Source of the DNA: Ornithinimicrobium sp.
GTDB taxonomy: Bacteria > Actinomycetota > Actinomycetes > Actinomycetales > Dermatophilaceae
DNA: 37,358 nt
Direction: 5' to 3'
Assembly: GCF_030537745.1 (NCBI RefSeq)
Contig: NZ_JAUNVI010000028.1
Location: forward strand, 2,488-39,845
The first letter of the stretch is position 1; each line of letters starts with the position of its first letter. Shown piece after piece: positions 22,518-30,778 of this stretch. Both the position numbers and the translations under genes were made by a program. The notes under the pieces are model-generated. The model had not been told where the DNA came from, did not search any database, and worked only from the letters and a program-made list of their open reading frames with translations.

Positions 22518-25500
22518 TCAACTGGCAGCAACACTCGCACTGGCGAAGAAGTCTGCTGGCATCGGATAGTCGAGCTCCCAGGTGATGGCTATGGGCCGGC
22601 TGTCGGTGTGACTCCGATAGTGGACTGGGCCGAGGAAGATGTAGGGGCTGGTTCCGAACTCGTCCTTCTGTTGTCCACGTACGAAGAGCAGGACACGGCT
22701 CGCGCCCGCTAGGTACCTCTGACCAGTCTTGGACTCTACGGAAGTTGTGGACTGCGACTCCCAGTGAAACAAGGTCGGGCTGATCGGGTAGTCGCGGTAC
22801 ATCGTTGTGGGCGAGTAGTCCGCCTCGGACTTCTTGAGGGTGACGAAGAAGGCGTCGACATTGATGCCGGGCGAGTACAGGACCCCCTCTCGGAAGGAGT
22901 TCGGCTTGCGCGATCCCGGCGAGACGTAGCCCATCGCCGCCAACACCTCCTCCCGTTGGTAGCGGCCGTGCACCCGCAGGGGGATGTCACCAAGTTCGCC
23001 GCCAAGCTCCACGGTGACGTGTCTAGCAGCATCGAAAGATACGTCAATGACGCTCCGCAACTCGTCGCGGATCGCGGGCTCCCGTCGGAGCGCGTCTAGG
23101 CCAGCGGCATAAGACTGGTGGCCACCCCCATCTGGCCACAGAGAGAAAAACAGCATCTGGGCCATACGCTGTTCGAGCGGCGCAAGATCGCCATAAGAGG
23201 GCGTTCCGTCCCCGAGGAGGCTGCGATAGGTCACGGCCCGATCCTTGTCGTCAACGTGCGCGAGAGCCCGGATGCGTTTGAGCAGCTTCTCCTCCAGAGG
23301 CGTCCCCACTCGGGTCGGGAGTCCAGCGTCCCGACGTAGTCGAGTCCACGAATGCGACCCTTTTCGTAGGATGTCTGATAACTCAAGTCCTGACTCCGCC
23401 AGGAACGAGCTCAGATCGGAGTCCCCATGGGACCGGAGTTCAGTGACCATCTGGCTCCAGCGGTTGGAGATCTGCGACTTGATGTTCTCCAGGACGATCG
23501 CCTGCGACTGGCGGTCCATCACGATCTGACAGCCGGACGGGAGGAAGGGGAAGCCCTTCTGGATACCCTCGATCAAACCGCGCCGAGAGCTCCCGGTCAG
23601 CGCGCGAAATTTCTGGTCGAAGCTGAACTCCGATCGGTGATAGCCGACGAAATCCAAGACAGTGAGCACCGCCTTGTCCTGCGTGCGCCGCAGGCCTCGA
23701 CCGAGTTGCTGGAGGAACACCGTTGCACTCTCAGTAGGGCGCAGGAAGAGGACCGTGTCTACCTCTGGCAGGTCCAATCCCTCGTTGAAGAGGTCGGCCG
23801 CGAAGAGCGCATTGACTCGACGATCGCGGAGGTCACGAAGGGCTTGCTCTCGCTCCATTCTTGGGGTGTCACCGCTGACCGCACGAGCAGGAATCCCTGC
23901 GCGCGAGAACGCGGCCGCCATGAATCTCGCGTGTTCAACACCCACGCAGAAGCCCAGCGCACGCATACTTCCCGGGTCGAGGATCTTATCGCGCAGTTGA
24001 GTGAGCACAATTTGGGCACGGGCCTCGTTGCCGGTGTAGATGTTCTCGAGTTCGTGCTCGTCATACCTCCCTCTCGTCCAGGAGATGCCCCGAAGGTCAG
24101 TGTTGTCAGCAGCGGCAAAGTAGTGGAAGGGGCAAAGGAGATCCGCCCCGAGCGCGTCCCACAGTCGAAGTTCCACAGCCGTCCGTCCCCCGAAGAACTC
24201 AAGGACGTCAAGGCCGTCAGTTCTCTCCGGGGTCGCTGTGAGCCCAAGCAACTCACGCGGTTCGAGGTGCTTGATGAGCCGGCGGTAGGTGGCTGCTTGA
24301 GCGTGGTGGAACTCGTCGACCACGACCACGTCATAAGTCTTTGACGAAATGTTCTCGACGCCGTAGGACGTCAGCGACTGAACGCTGGCGAAGACATGGC
24401 GCCACCGCTCTGGCCGGGAGCCGCCCACATACAACTCTCCAAAGTCTCCGTCGGCCAACACTTCCCGATAGGTGCGTAGCGACTGTTCGAGGATCTCCCG
24501 ACGATGCGCGATGAAGAGCAGCGATGGACGCCCACCGAGCACTCGCGACAACCGTTGGTAGTCCAGCGCTGCAACGACTGTCTTCCCAGTCCCGGTCGCG
24601 GCCACGACGAGATTCGCATGTCGGTCGTGGAGGGTTCGCTCCGCTTCCAGGGCCTCGAGCATTTCGGCCTGGTAGGGGAAGGGCCGTACCTGCAGGCCCG
24701 AAAGGCTGATGGTGACGCCTGAATGTTGCTTGCGACCTGACGCCTCGGCGAGCGCGTCGTCCAGGCGGTCCCTGTCCAGGTCTGGGTCGTATAACTCGTA
24801 GCCGATGTCGTTCCAGTACGTTTCGAAAGTAGCCTGAAACTTCTCGAGAAGCGCCGGAGTAGCGATCTTGGACAGCCGGACGTTCCACTCGACCCCATCG
24901 AGGAGTGCAGCGCGGGACAGATTCGAGGAGCCGACATAGGCAGTGTCGAAACCGGTGTGACGCCGGAACATCCATGCCTTGGCGTGTAGCCGGGTCCGCT
25001 GGGAGTCGTACTGGATCCGCACCTCAGCGCCAAACTCCCGGACGAGGCGATCGAGGGCTGATCGCTCGGTGGCCCCCATATAGGTCGTGCTGATGACCCG
25101 CAGTGGCACCCCGCGACCTCTCAATCCTTCGAGGTCGGCGGCGAGCACGCGCAGCCCATGCCACTTCACGAAGGCGATGAGCAGATCCACCCTGTCCGCC
25201 GAATCCATCTCAGCCTTGATCTCGGCGCCCAGGTTGGGTTCACCGCGAGCGTTGGTCAGCAGCGCCGCGTCACTCAGCGGAGTCGCAGGACGCGCCAAGC
25301 CTGCGGTTCCACCGTGTAGCGGGTGCCGTGGCGTAAGTGCCAGCAACTGACGAGGCGGGGCGTTGACGGATTCCACAGCGGCGTTCAGTTGCTCAAGGAC
25401 GGCGTTGACGACGGCGAGTCGTTGATCGACGGTCTTCAAATCCGATAGCTGATGCTTCAGGACTTCACGCACGTGCCGCGATAGCACGTCGGGAAGGTCG

Positions 25501-25601
25501 ACTTCGTCCACAGATCCCAGCCTGTGTTCCGTTCCCTGCACCCTCTGCAACTGCGCCAGCAGGCCGGCTGTCACCAGTGATTCGTAGATACCCGTTTCCA
25601 C
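22518..25601 (-). CDS. PLD-nuclease / DEAD-box helicase / DUF3427 protein
   Basis: A 1027-residue SF2 DNA/RNA helicase fused to a phospholipase-D-type nuclease. Residues about 125-265 form the PLD domain with one HKD motif: His206-x-Lys208 in RLHAKAWMF, then VGSSNLSRAAL. The helicase core has Walker A ATGTGKT (335-341), a DEFHH box (429-433), TATPERTDG (motif III region) and a C-terminal helicase lobe ending QQLGRGLRRTQDKAVLTVLD. The last roughly 330 residues correspond to DUF3427, with GRYQREEVLAAMGY inside. The start is GTG 25601 (METGIYESLV). There is no ribosome site; CAAGCT lies 6 nt upstream. Related proteins occur in variable, defence-rich regions. It lies at the edge of the low-G+C segment. 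Confidence 0.93.
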   Translation of the reverse strand: METGIYESLVTAGLLAQLQRVQGTEHRLGSVDEVDLPDVLSRHVREVLKHQLSDLKTVDQRLAVVNAVLEQLNAAVESVNAPPRQLLALTPRHPLHGGTAGLARPATPLSDAALLTNARGEPNLGAEIKAEMDSADRVDLLIAFVKWHGLRVLAADLEGLRGRGVPLRVISTTYMGATERSALDRLVREFGAEVRIQYDSQRTRLHAKAWMFRRHTGFDTAYVGSSNLSRAALLDGVEWNVRLSKIATPALLEKFQATFETYWNDIGYELYDPDLDRDRLDDALAEASGRKQHSGVTISLSGLQVRPFPYQAEMLEALEAERTLHDRHANLVVAATGTGKTVVAALDYQRLSRVLGGRPSLLFIAHRREILEQSLRTYREVLADGDFGELYVGGSRPERWRHVFASVQSLTSYGVENISSKTYDVVVVDEFHHAQAATYRRLIKHLEPRELLGLTATPERTDGLDVLEFFGGRTAVELRLWDALGADLLCPFHYFAAADNTDLRGISWTRGRYDEHELENIYTGNEARAQIVLTQLRDKILDPGSMRALGFCVGVEHARFMAAAFSRAGIPARAVSGDTPRMEREQALRDLRDRRVNALFAADLFNEGLDLPEVDTVLFLRPTESATVFLQQLGRGLRRTQDKAVLTVLDFVGYHRSEFSFDQKFRALTGSSRRGLIEGIQKGFPFLPSGCQIVMDRQSQAIVLENIKSQISNRWSQMVTELRSHGDSDLSSFLAESGLELSDILRKGSHSWTRLRRDAGLPTRVGTPLEEKLLKRIRALAHVDDKDRAVTYRSLLGDGTPSYGDLAPLEQRMAQMLFFSLWPDGGGHQSYAAGLDALRREPAIRDELRSVIDVSFDAARHVTVELGGELGDIPLRVHGRYQREEVLAAMGYVSPGSRKPNSFREGVLYSPGINVDAFFVTLKKSEADYSPTTMYRDYPISPTLFHWESQSTTSVESKTGQRYLAGASRVLLFVRGQQKDEFGTSPYIFLGPVHYRSHTDSRPIAITWELDYPMPADFFASASVAAS

Positions 25602-25703
25602 ACGCTCAGCTTGTCAGACATGTAGCAGCGCGAAGCGGATGCGAGGACGTCAGCCCTCCACCTGGTGGGCCCTGTCAGGAAATTACCTACCCTGCAGACC
25701 TGA

Positions 25704-26870
25704 TCAACGAAGTAGGTGACGGTGTTTCCGCAGAGCTGCGAGGACGCGCTCGACGTCGTCGTTGTTGTTGTAGCAGTGCAGAGAGACACGCACATTGCCA
25801 TCACGGCAACTCGTGATGACCTTCTCCCCTTCTAGAGCCGCTACAAAGGCATTCTCATCGGTCGCTGCGATCGCCACCATCGGACCTTGATGGTCGAGCG
25901 GGGTCACTACGGTGCCGCCCAGATCGTCGATCCCCGCCCGGAGCTGATCCACCAGAACGCCCACGTGAGCGCGCGTCCGCTCGACTCCGATCTCCAGCAT
26001 GAGTTCCACCCCGGCAGCCCCCGCATACAGGCTCGGAACCGGCGGCGTTCCTGCCTCGAACCGGCGGGCATCCAGCGCGGGGTCGTATGAATCAATGCTC
26101 ATCGCGAAGATGTCTCGCGCGGCAAACCATCCAGTGGACGTCGGCACCAGTGCCTTCGTCGAAAAGTCGCGAGCATAGAGGAATCCCACGCCGGGGGACG
26201 CCAGCAAATACTTCAACATCCCCCCCGTGACGAAGTCCGCCTGCAAGGAAGACATATCGAGTGGCACCGCGCCCACAGACTGGTAGGCGTCCAACAAGAC
26301 CATAGCTCCACGCGAGTGCGCCAACTCGATTATTGGCGTCGGATCCAGCATCGCGCCATTGCGGAAACACACATGTGTGATGGAAACGATCGCCGTCGTC
26401 TCGTCGATCTCATCTTCGAATCGAGACAGGGGGATAGTATGATCGTCGTCCGCACGGACGTGTACGACCTGCGCACCGTGCTTTTCCTGGGCATGCCAGA
26501 TCTGGCCTACAGTCGGGAACTCTAAACTCGTTGTCACAACTTTGTTTCGCACTGAGTCGAAGTCCAAAGAACTCGCTACCGCATTGATCCCAGCGGACGC
26601 TGAGGCCGTGATCGCAATCTCTGAAGGCGACGTTGAGAACAGCTGCGCCATGGCCTCGCGGAGACGTTCTTGGCGGGCTACCCAGTGACCCCACTGCGAC
26701 CCCTCCTGCTCCATGCCAGTGAGATACTCCTCGTACGAGCGACGCACGCTATCCGACAGCGCGCCTTGAGAGCAGCTGTTCACGTAGGTGACTCGATCAA
26801 AGACCGGGAATCGATCCCTGATTGCCGCGGCTAGCCCTGCGGAACCGGCTCCGGACGTGTCAGCGGCCAA
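25704..26870 (-). CDS. Class V aminotransferase-fold PLP enzyme
   Basis: A 388-residue PLP enzyme of fold type I, in the cysteine-desulfurase/kynureninase/isopenicillin-N-epimerase branch. Cofactor residues are visible: Asp194 and Gln197 in LLDAYQSVGAVPLD, and Lys220 in VTGGMLKYLLASPGVGFLY as the Schiff-base lysine. The N-terminal YVNSCSQGALSDSV matches the substrate-entry loop of the group. The reaction (transamination, beta-lyase or epimerase) cannot be decided. The start is TTG 26870, with AGGAGG 8 nt upstream inside the end of the ATPase gene, giving an 11-bp overlap and coupling to the transporter. It is the last gene of the cluster, so it probably acts on the imported compound. It does not look like the ureidoglycine-glyoxylate type. 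Confidence 0.88.
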   Translation of the reverse strand: MAADTSGAGSAGLAAAIRDRFPVFDRVTYVNSCSQGALSDSVRRSYEEYLTGMEQEGSQWGHWVARQERLREAMAQLFSTSPSEIAITASASAGINAVASSLDFDSVRNKVVTTSLEFPTVGQIWHAQEKHGAQVVHVRADDDHTIPLSRFEDEIDETTAIVSITHVCFRNGAMLDPTPIIELAHSRGAMVLLDAYQSVGAVPLDMSSLQADFVTGGMLKYLLASPGVGFLYARDFSTKALVPTSTGWFAARDIFAMSIDSYDPALDARRFEAGTPPVPSLYAGAAGVELMLEIGVERTRAHVGVLVDQLRAGIDDLGGTVVTPLDHQGPMVAIAATDENAFVAALEGEKVITSCRDGNVRVSLHCYNNNDDVERVLAALRKHRHLLR

Positions 26871-27570
26871 GATAGGCCCTCCTCAACTCATCATGGGACG
26901 TCAGCTCTGCTGAGGGTCCCGACAACACGATACGCCCCGTCTGGAGCACATATCCACGATCTGCAATCGATAACGCCATGTTGGCATTCTGCTCAACCAT
27001 CAGCATCGAGACACCCTGCTCATGCAGTTGCGCGATCATCTCGAAACTCTGCTCCACCAGGCGGGGCGACAGTCCCATCGACGGCTCATCCATGAGCAGT
27101 AGGCGAGGTCGAGACATCAACGCTCTTCCGACCGCCACCATCTGTTGCTCGCCGCCCGACATGGTTCCGGCAAACTGGGCTTGACGCTCCGCCAGAAGCG
27201 GAAACAGCTCGAAGACGCGCTCGAGATCTGCGGGGTCTGGCGTCCCACGAACGTAGGCCCCGATCTGCAAGTTTTCCAGGACGGTCATCGGCGCAAAGAG
27301 ACGACGGTTCTCAGGGACTACTGCGATACCGCGGCGGATGCGATCAGCCGTCGACTTGCTCGTGACATCGACACCGTCAAACGAAATTCTCCCGGTTCGT
27401 GGGCGGACGAGTCCAAGAATCGTCTTCAAGGTCGTGGACTTGCCGCAAGCGTTCCCCCCCAAGAGGCACACCAACTCACCTTCCGCTACTTGTAACGACA
27501 AATCTTCAAGAATATGCACGGGACCATAAAAAGTGTTAATGTCCGCTACGTCGAGAAGTATGGTACTCAT
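26860..27570 (-). CDS. livF: Branched-chain-type ABC transporter ATP-binding protein
   Basis: A 236-residue cytoplasmic ATPase of the LivF (HAAT) group, which powers uptake of branched-chain amino acids, amides or related small molecules. Walker A is GGNACGKST (38-46), with an unusual Cys before GKS where LivF proteins normally have Gly-Ala-Gly. The signature loop is TMSGGEQQMVAVGRALM, Walker B LLLMDEPSMGLSP, and the switch His is replaced as VEQNANMAL, which is normal for LivF. VVPENRRLF is the typical LivF Q-loop region. ATG 27570 overlaps the stop of the LivG gene (ATGA). The gene symbol follows homology, not proven substrate. Confidence 0.93.
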   Translation of the reverse strand: MSTILLDVADINTFYGPVHILEDLSLQVAEGELVCLLGGNACGKSTTLKTILGLVRPRTGRISFDGVDVTSKSTADRIRRGIAVVPENRRLFAPMTVLENLQIGAYVRGTPDPADLERVFELFPLLAERQAQFAGTMSGGEQQMVAVGRALMSRPRLLLMDEPSMGLSPRLVEQSFEMIAQLHEQGVSMLMVEQNANMALSIADRGYVLQTGRIVLSGPSAELTSHDELRRAYLGR

Positions 27571-28382
27571 TTCTTGCTCGCCGTCCCACGCCCGAGGTAG
27601 GCTTCGACGACGCTGGGGTGCGTGGCCACCTCTTCGAAACTGCCCTCGGCAATCTTGGTCCCATGGTCCAGGGCGACCACCCGGTCGCTGACTCCTTCAA
27701 CCACATTCATGTCATGCTCGATAAGGACGATCGTGTATCCACGTTCGTCGCGGAGTCGGGCGACCACCTCCGTGATCTCCTTGGTCTCGGCGGGATTCAT
27801 GCCGGCGGCTGGCTCATCCAGCAAGAGGACGTGGGCGCCGGTAGCCATGGCTCGCGCTATCTCGAGACGGCGCCGGTTCGCATACGACAGGCTGTACGCC
27901 GGCTGGTCCCAGCGATAGCCCGTCAGGCGGGTTCCGAAGAATCGAAGTAATTCCTCCGCTTCCTCGCGAACCTTTTTTTCCTCCTGGCGGGCACCGCGAG
28001 TGCTGAGTGCCGAGCGAAAGAGGCCTGCACTGGTCCGGCCATATGTCGCCGCCATCACGTTATCGATCACCGACATGTTAAGGAACAGTCGCACGTTCTG
28101 GAACGTGCGAGCAATGCCTCGGTTCGTGATCCGTGCGGGAGCCAATCCGAGCAGGGAAGTCCCATCCAACAGCACCTTCCCATCGTCTGCGCGGTAGACC
28201 CCAGTGATGACATTGAAAAGAGTGGTCTTGCCGGCGCCGTTGGGACCGATCACGCTCACGATCTCGCGATCATGCACGGCCAAGTCCAGGTTGGTCAAGG
28301 ATCGCAAGCCGCCGAACTGCTTGCCGACGCCAACGAGTTCAAGACGGCAGGCTGCCGGGGAAGTGTCTGACTGGACCGTCAC
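27567..28382 (-). CDS. livG: Branched-chain-type ABC transporter ATP-binding protein
   Basis: A 271-residue ATPase of the LivG group. Walker A is GPNGAGKT (46-53), the family block RTFQNVRLFLNMSVIDNVM follows, then a signature loop with a shifted consensus, LSYANRRRLEIARAM, Walker B LLLDEPAAGMNP, and the switch His in LIEHDMNVVEGVSDRV. GTG 28382 overlaps the LivM stop as GTGA, with GGAAG a few bases upstream; longer in-frame starts run into the LivM gene and are not credible. It should pair with LivF on the LivHM membrane dimer. Coupled overlaps on both sides show one translation unit. Confidence 0.93.
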   Translation of the reverse strand: MTVQSDTSPAACRLELVGVGKQFGGLRSLTNLDLAVHDREIVSVIGPNGAGKTTLFNVITGVYRADDGKVLLDGTSLLGLAPARITNRGIARTFQNVRLFLNMSVIDNVMAATYGRTSAGLFRSALSTRGARQEEKKVREEAEELLRFFGTRLTGYRWDQPAYSLSYANRRRLEIARAMATGAHVLLLDEPAAGMNPAETKEITEVVARLRDERGYTIVLIEHDMNVVEGVSDRVVALDHGTKIAEGSFEEVATHPSVVEAYLGRGTASKK

Positions 28383-29857
28383 AGCACTTCCACCCTCGGT
28401 TTGCCAAAGATTCCTTGCGGCCTCGCAATCATGAGAATGATCAGGAGGGAGGCAATGATGAGTTGACGGGTGATGCTGGCGTCCATGACCAACCTGACCT
28501 CCCAGACGAAGATCGCCAGCCACGCCATGAAGGGCAGCAGGATGAGCCGCCAACGACGCTCGAGCAAGGTCAAGACGGCCGCTCCTGCAACAAGGAGCAG
28601 AAACGCGATGTTGCCCCAGAGCATCCGGTCCTGTGGGACAAATAACCAACGGCCCAGCGCCTCGCTGATCGGACCCTGGGTCCATTCGGAGGCTGGCAGA
28701 TCCGCGACTCCCAACCCGAACAGCGCCCCGTTGACGAGGAACCCGATGGCGACGACCGCGGCGCCCACAGCCAGGATCAACTTCCAACCACGTAAGGTGA
28801 AGACGAGGCCGAGAGCGAGGACGACAAAGAAAAGTACCTCGCCCCACTCCGGCGCCCGCAGCAATTCAGGAAGCACGCTCATCACGGCGGCGCCCACTAG
28901 GGCACCGTGCAAACTACCGCTACCCCCGAGGATGACAGCCGCATAAAGCAAGATCAACAGGGGGAGGTCGAAGTTGGTCGGATAAGCGCCAAGTTGGACC
29001 GCGGCAAACACGGTGCCGCTCATGCCAGCGATGCCCGCGCCGACGACGAATGCCAGGATCTTCAGGTGCTTGACCGGTATCGTCATAGCCTCGGCAGCAA
29101 GCGGGTCCTCACCAATGGCCCGCCAAGCGCGACCGATTCGCGACGCGTTGATCCGGTAAATAGCCAGCGTGAGTAGGGCGATCATCGCAAGGAGCAAGTA
29201 GTAGTAGTGCGTGTTCGAGGTGAACGTGAAGCCGAACAGTGAGAACGGGTCGGCACCACTGAGTCCATTAGCGCCACCGGTCAGGTCGACCGGTTCTTTG
29301 CTCCATGGCAGGTCTAGGGCATCTGCCGACAGGAGCAACTCGACAAACATCTGGCCGAAGAACAGCGTCACGATCGCCAAGTAGTCACCCAAGAGCCTCC
29401 GCGAGGACAACCCGAGCGCCAGACCGAGAACGCACGTCATGGCGATGACGATAGGGATCGTGACCACGGTAGGCAGGTGTAGCCCAAACTTGTCCGAGGA
29501 CAGCATCACGTAGGCGTACGCGCCGAAGCCGTAGAAGGCGACGTAGCCGAGGTCGAGCAGTCCCGCGTAGCCCACCACGATGTTCAGACCAAGGGCTAGC
29601 AGTGCAAAGAGTCCGAGGTTCACGCCGATGCGCATGATGTACGCGCTACTCGTGAGCAAGGGAATGAGGGCCACGATGAGGGCCGGCAACCCCCACCGGA
29701 TCCAGGTGGGTAGGCCGGACCAAGCGATCGCGATCTGGTCGCCCCAGCTCCGGGGACCGGACGTCCGCTCATCGTGACGGGCGACCCACTCGTCCGTACC
29801 GATGCCGAGCTGGGGGCCTGTCTCGACTGGCGTGTCCGGAGATTGCGGGTCGCTCAT
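28379..29857 (-). CDS. livM: Branched-chain-type ABC transporter permease with internal insertion
   Basis: A 492-residue inner-membrane permease of the LivM group. The core runs from about residue 55 (GLPALIVALIPLL) through LGLNIVVGYAGLLDLG and the ATPase-contact loop GRAWRAIGEDPLAAEAMTIP (242-261) to about 335. The family's usual closing motif RPQGIFGKP sits at 479-487, but roughly 120 residues with extra hydrophobic segments (about 340-460) separate it from the core; LivM proteins are usually shorter. A hydrophilic N-terminal region of about 45 residues is also present. The start at ATG 29857 lies 3 nt after the LivH stop. With LivH it should form the transmembrane channel. Confidence 0.92.
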   Translation of the reverse strand: MSDPQSPDTPVETGPQLGIGTDEWVARHDERTSGPRSWGDQIAIAWSGLPTWIRWGLPALIVALIPLLTSSAYIMRIGVNLGLFALLALGLNIVVGYAGLLDLGYVAFYGFGAYAYVMLSSDKFGLHLPTVVTIPIVIAMTCVLGLALGLSSRRLLGDYLAIVTLFFGQMFVELLLSADALDLPWSKEPVDLTGGANGLSGADPFSLFGFTFTSNTHYYYLLLAMIALLTLAIYRINASRIGRAWRAIGEDPLAAEAMTIPVKHLKILAFVVGAGIAGMSGTVFAAVQLGAYPTNFDLPLLILLYAAVILGGSGSLHGALVGAAVMSVLPELLRAPEWGEVLFFVVLALGLVFTLRGWKLILAVGAAVVAIGFLVNGALFGLGVADLPASEWTQGPISEALGRWLFVPQDRMLWGNIAFLLLVAGAAVLTLLERRWRLILLPFMAWLAIFVWEVRLVMDASITRQLIIASLLIILMIARPQGIFGKPRVEVL

Positions 29858-29860
29858 GCC

Positions 29861-30778
29861 TCAGACCTTCACGATCGCGGCTCTACCGAGCAAGCCACGC
29901 GGCTTAAGGAGCATCACCGTGATCAGCAAGAGGAACGTCAAGACACTGGCGAAATTGGCCGAGAGGTAGACCGCAGTGAACGATTCGAGAACCCCGATCA
30001 AGATGCCGCCCAACATGGCGCCAGGGATAGAGCCGATCCCGCCGATGACCGCTGCGCTGAAGCCCTTCAGTCCTGCGAGGAATCCCATGTAGCTGTAGAC
30101 GTTGAAGAACACCAAACCCACCATGACGCCGGCCGCACCAGCAAGCGCCGAAGCAACGAAAAAGGTTCCGACGACTACCCTGTCAACGTCGATTCCCATC
30201 ATGACGGCGGCCTCACGGTCGTACGCGATCGCGCGCATGCCACGACCAAGCCGCGTGTGACCGACCAGTTTTGTCAGCAACAGCATCAAGGCGATGGCTA
30301 GCACGATCACCAAGAGGCGCATCCAGTCGATGCTGACCGGTCCGAGGTGAAGGCCCCCCGTCGTGTCGATGTACTTTGAGGTGTCGTAGGAGCGGTAGCG
30401 CGATCCCAGCAGAAGCAACACGCAGTTCTGGAGGAACAGGGAAACCCCTAGCGCGCTGATGAGCGGCGCGATGCGTGGCGAGTCGCGTAACGGCCGATAC
30501 GCGAAGCGTTCAACAAGTACGCCCAAAATCCCAGCCCCGAGCATTGCCGCCAGGAACATCAACGTGATCATGACCCAGATGGGGACAATGGCGGCTTCTG
30601 GACCGCCGAGCCAGGTCATGACGAAGAACCCGATGAAGGCGCCGACCATGTAGACGTCGCCGTGGGCAAAGTTGAGCAGTTGGAGCACGCCGTAGATCAG
30701 CGTGTACCCAAGCGCGATCAGCGCGTAGACACTGCCGAGAGTGAGCCCGTCGACGAGTTGCTGTGCAAAAAGATCCAT
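29861..30778 (-). CDS. livH: Branched-chain-type ABC transporter permease
   Basis: A 305-residue inner-membrane permease of the LivH group. The N-terminus QQLVDGLTLGSVYALIALGY with TLIYGVLQLLNFAHGDVYM is the family hallmark. The ATPase-contact loop reads GRGMRAIAYDREAAVMMGID, and the C-terminus ends LLLITVMLLKPRGLLGRA. About eight hydrophobic segments are present. Its ATG 30778 directly abuts the TAG stop of the binding-protein gene (no gap), and it ends 3 nt before LivM, so expression is coupled. Substrate class: branched-chain amino acid, amide, urea or aromatic acid; the sequence does not decide. Confidence 0.94.
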   Translation of the reverse strand: MDLFAQQLVDGLTLGSVYALIALGYTLIYGVLQLLNFAHGDVYMVGAFIGFFVMTWLGGPEAAIVPIWVMITLMFLAAMLGAGILGVLVERFAYRPLRDSPRIAPLISALGVSLFLQNCVLLLLGSRYRSYDTSKYIDTTGGLHLGPVSIDWMRLLVIVLAIALMLLLTKLVGHTRLGRGMRAIAYDREAAVMMGIDVDRVVVGTFFVASALAGAAGVMVGLVFFNVYSYMGFLAGLKGFSAAVIGGIGSIPGAMLGGILIGVLESFTAVYLSANFASVLTFLLLITVMLLKPRGLLGRAAIVKV

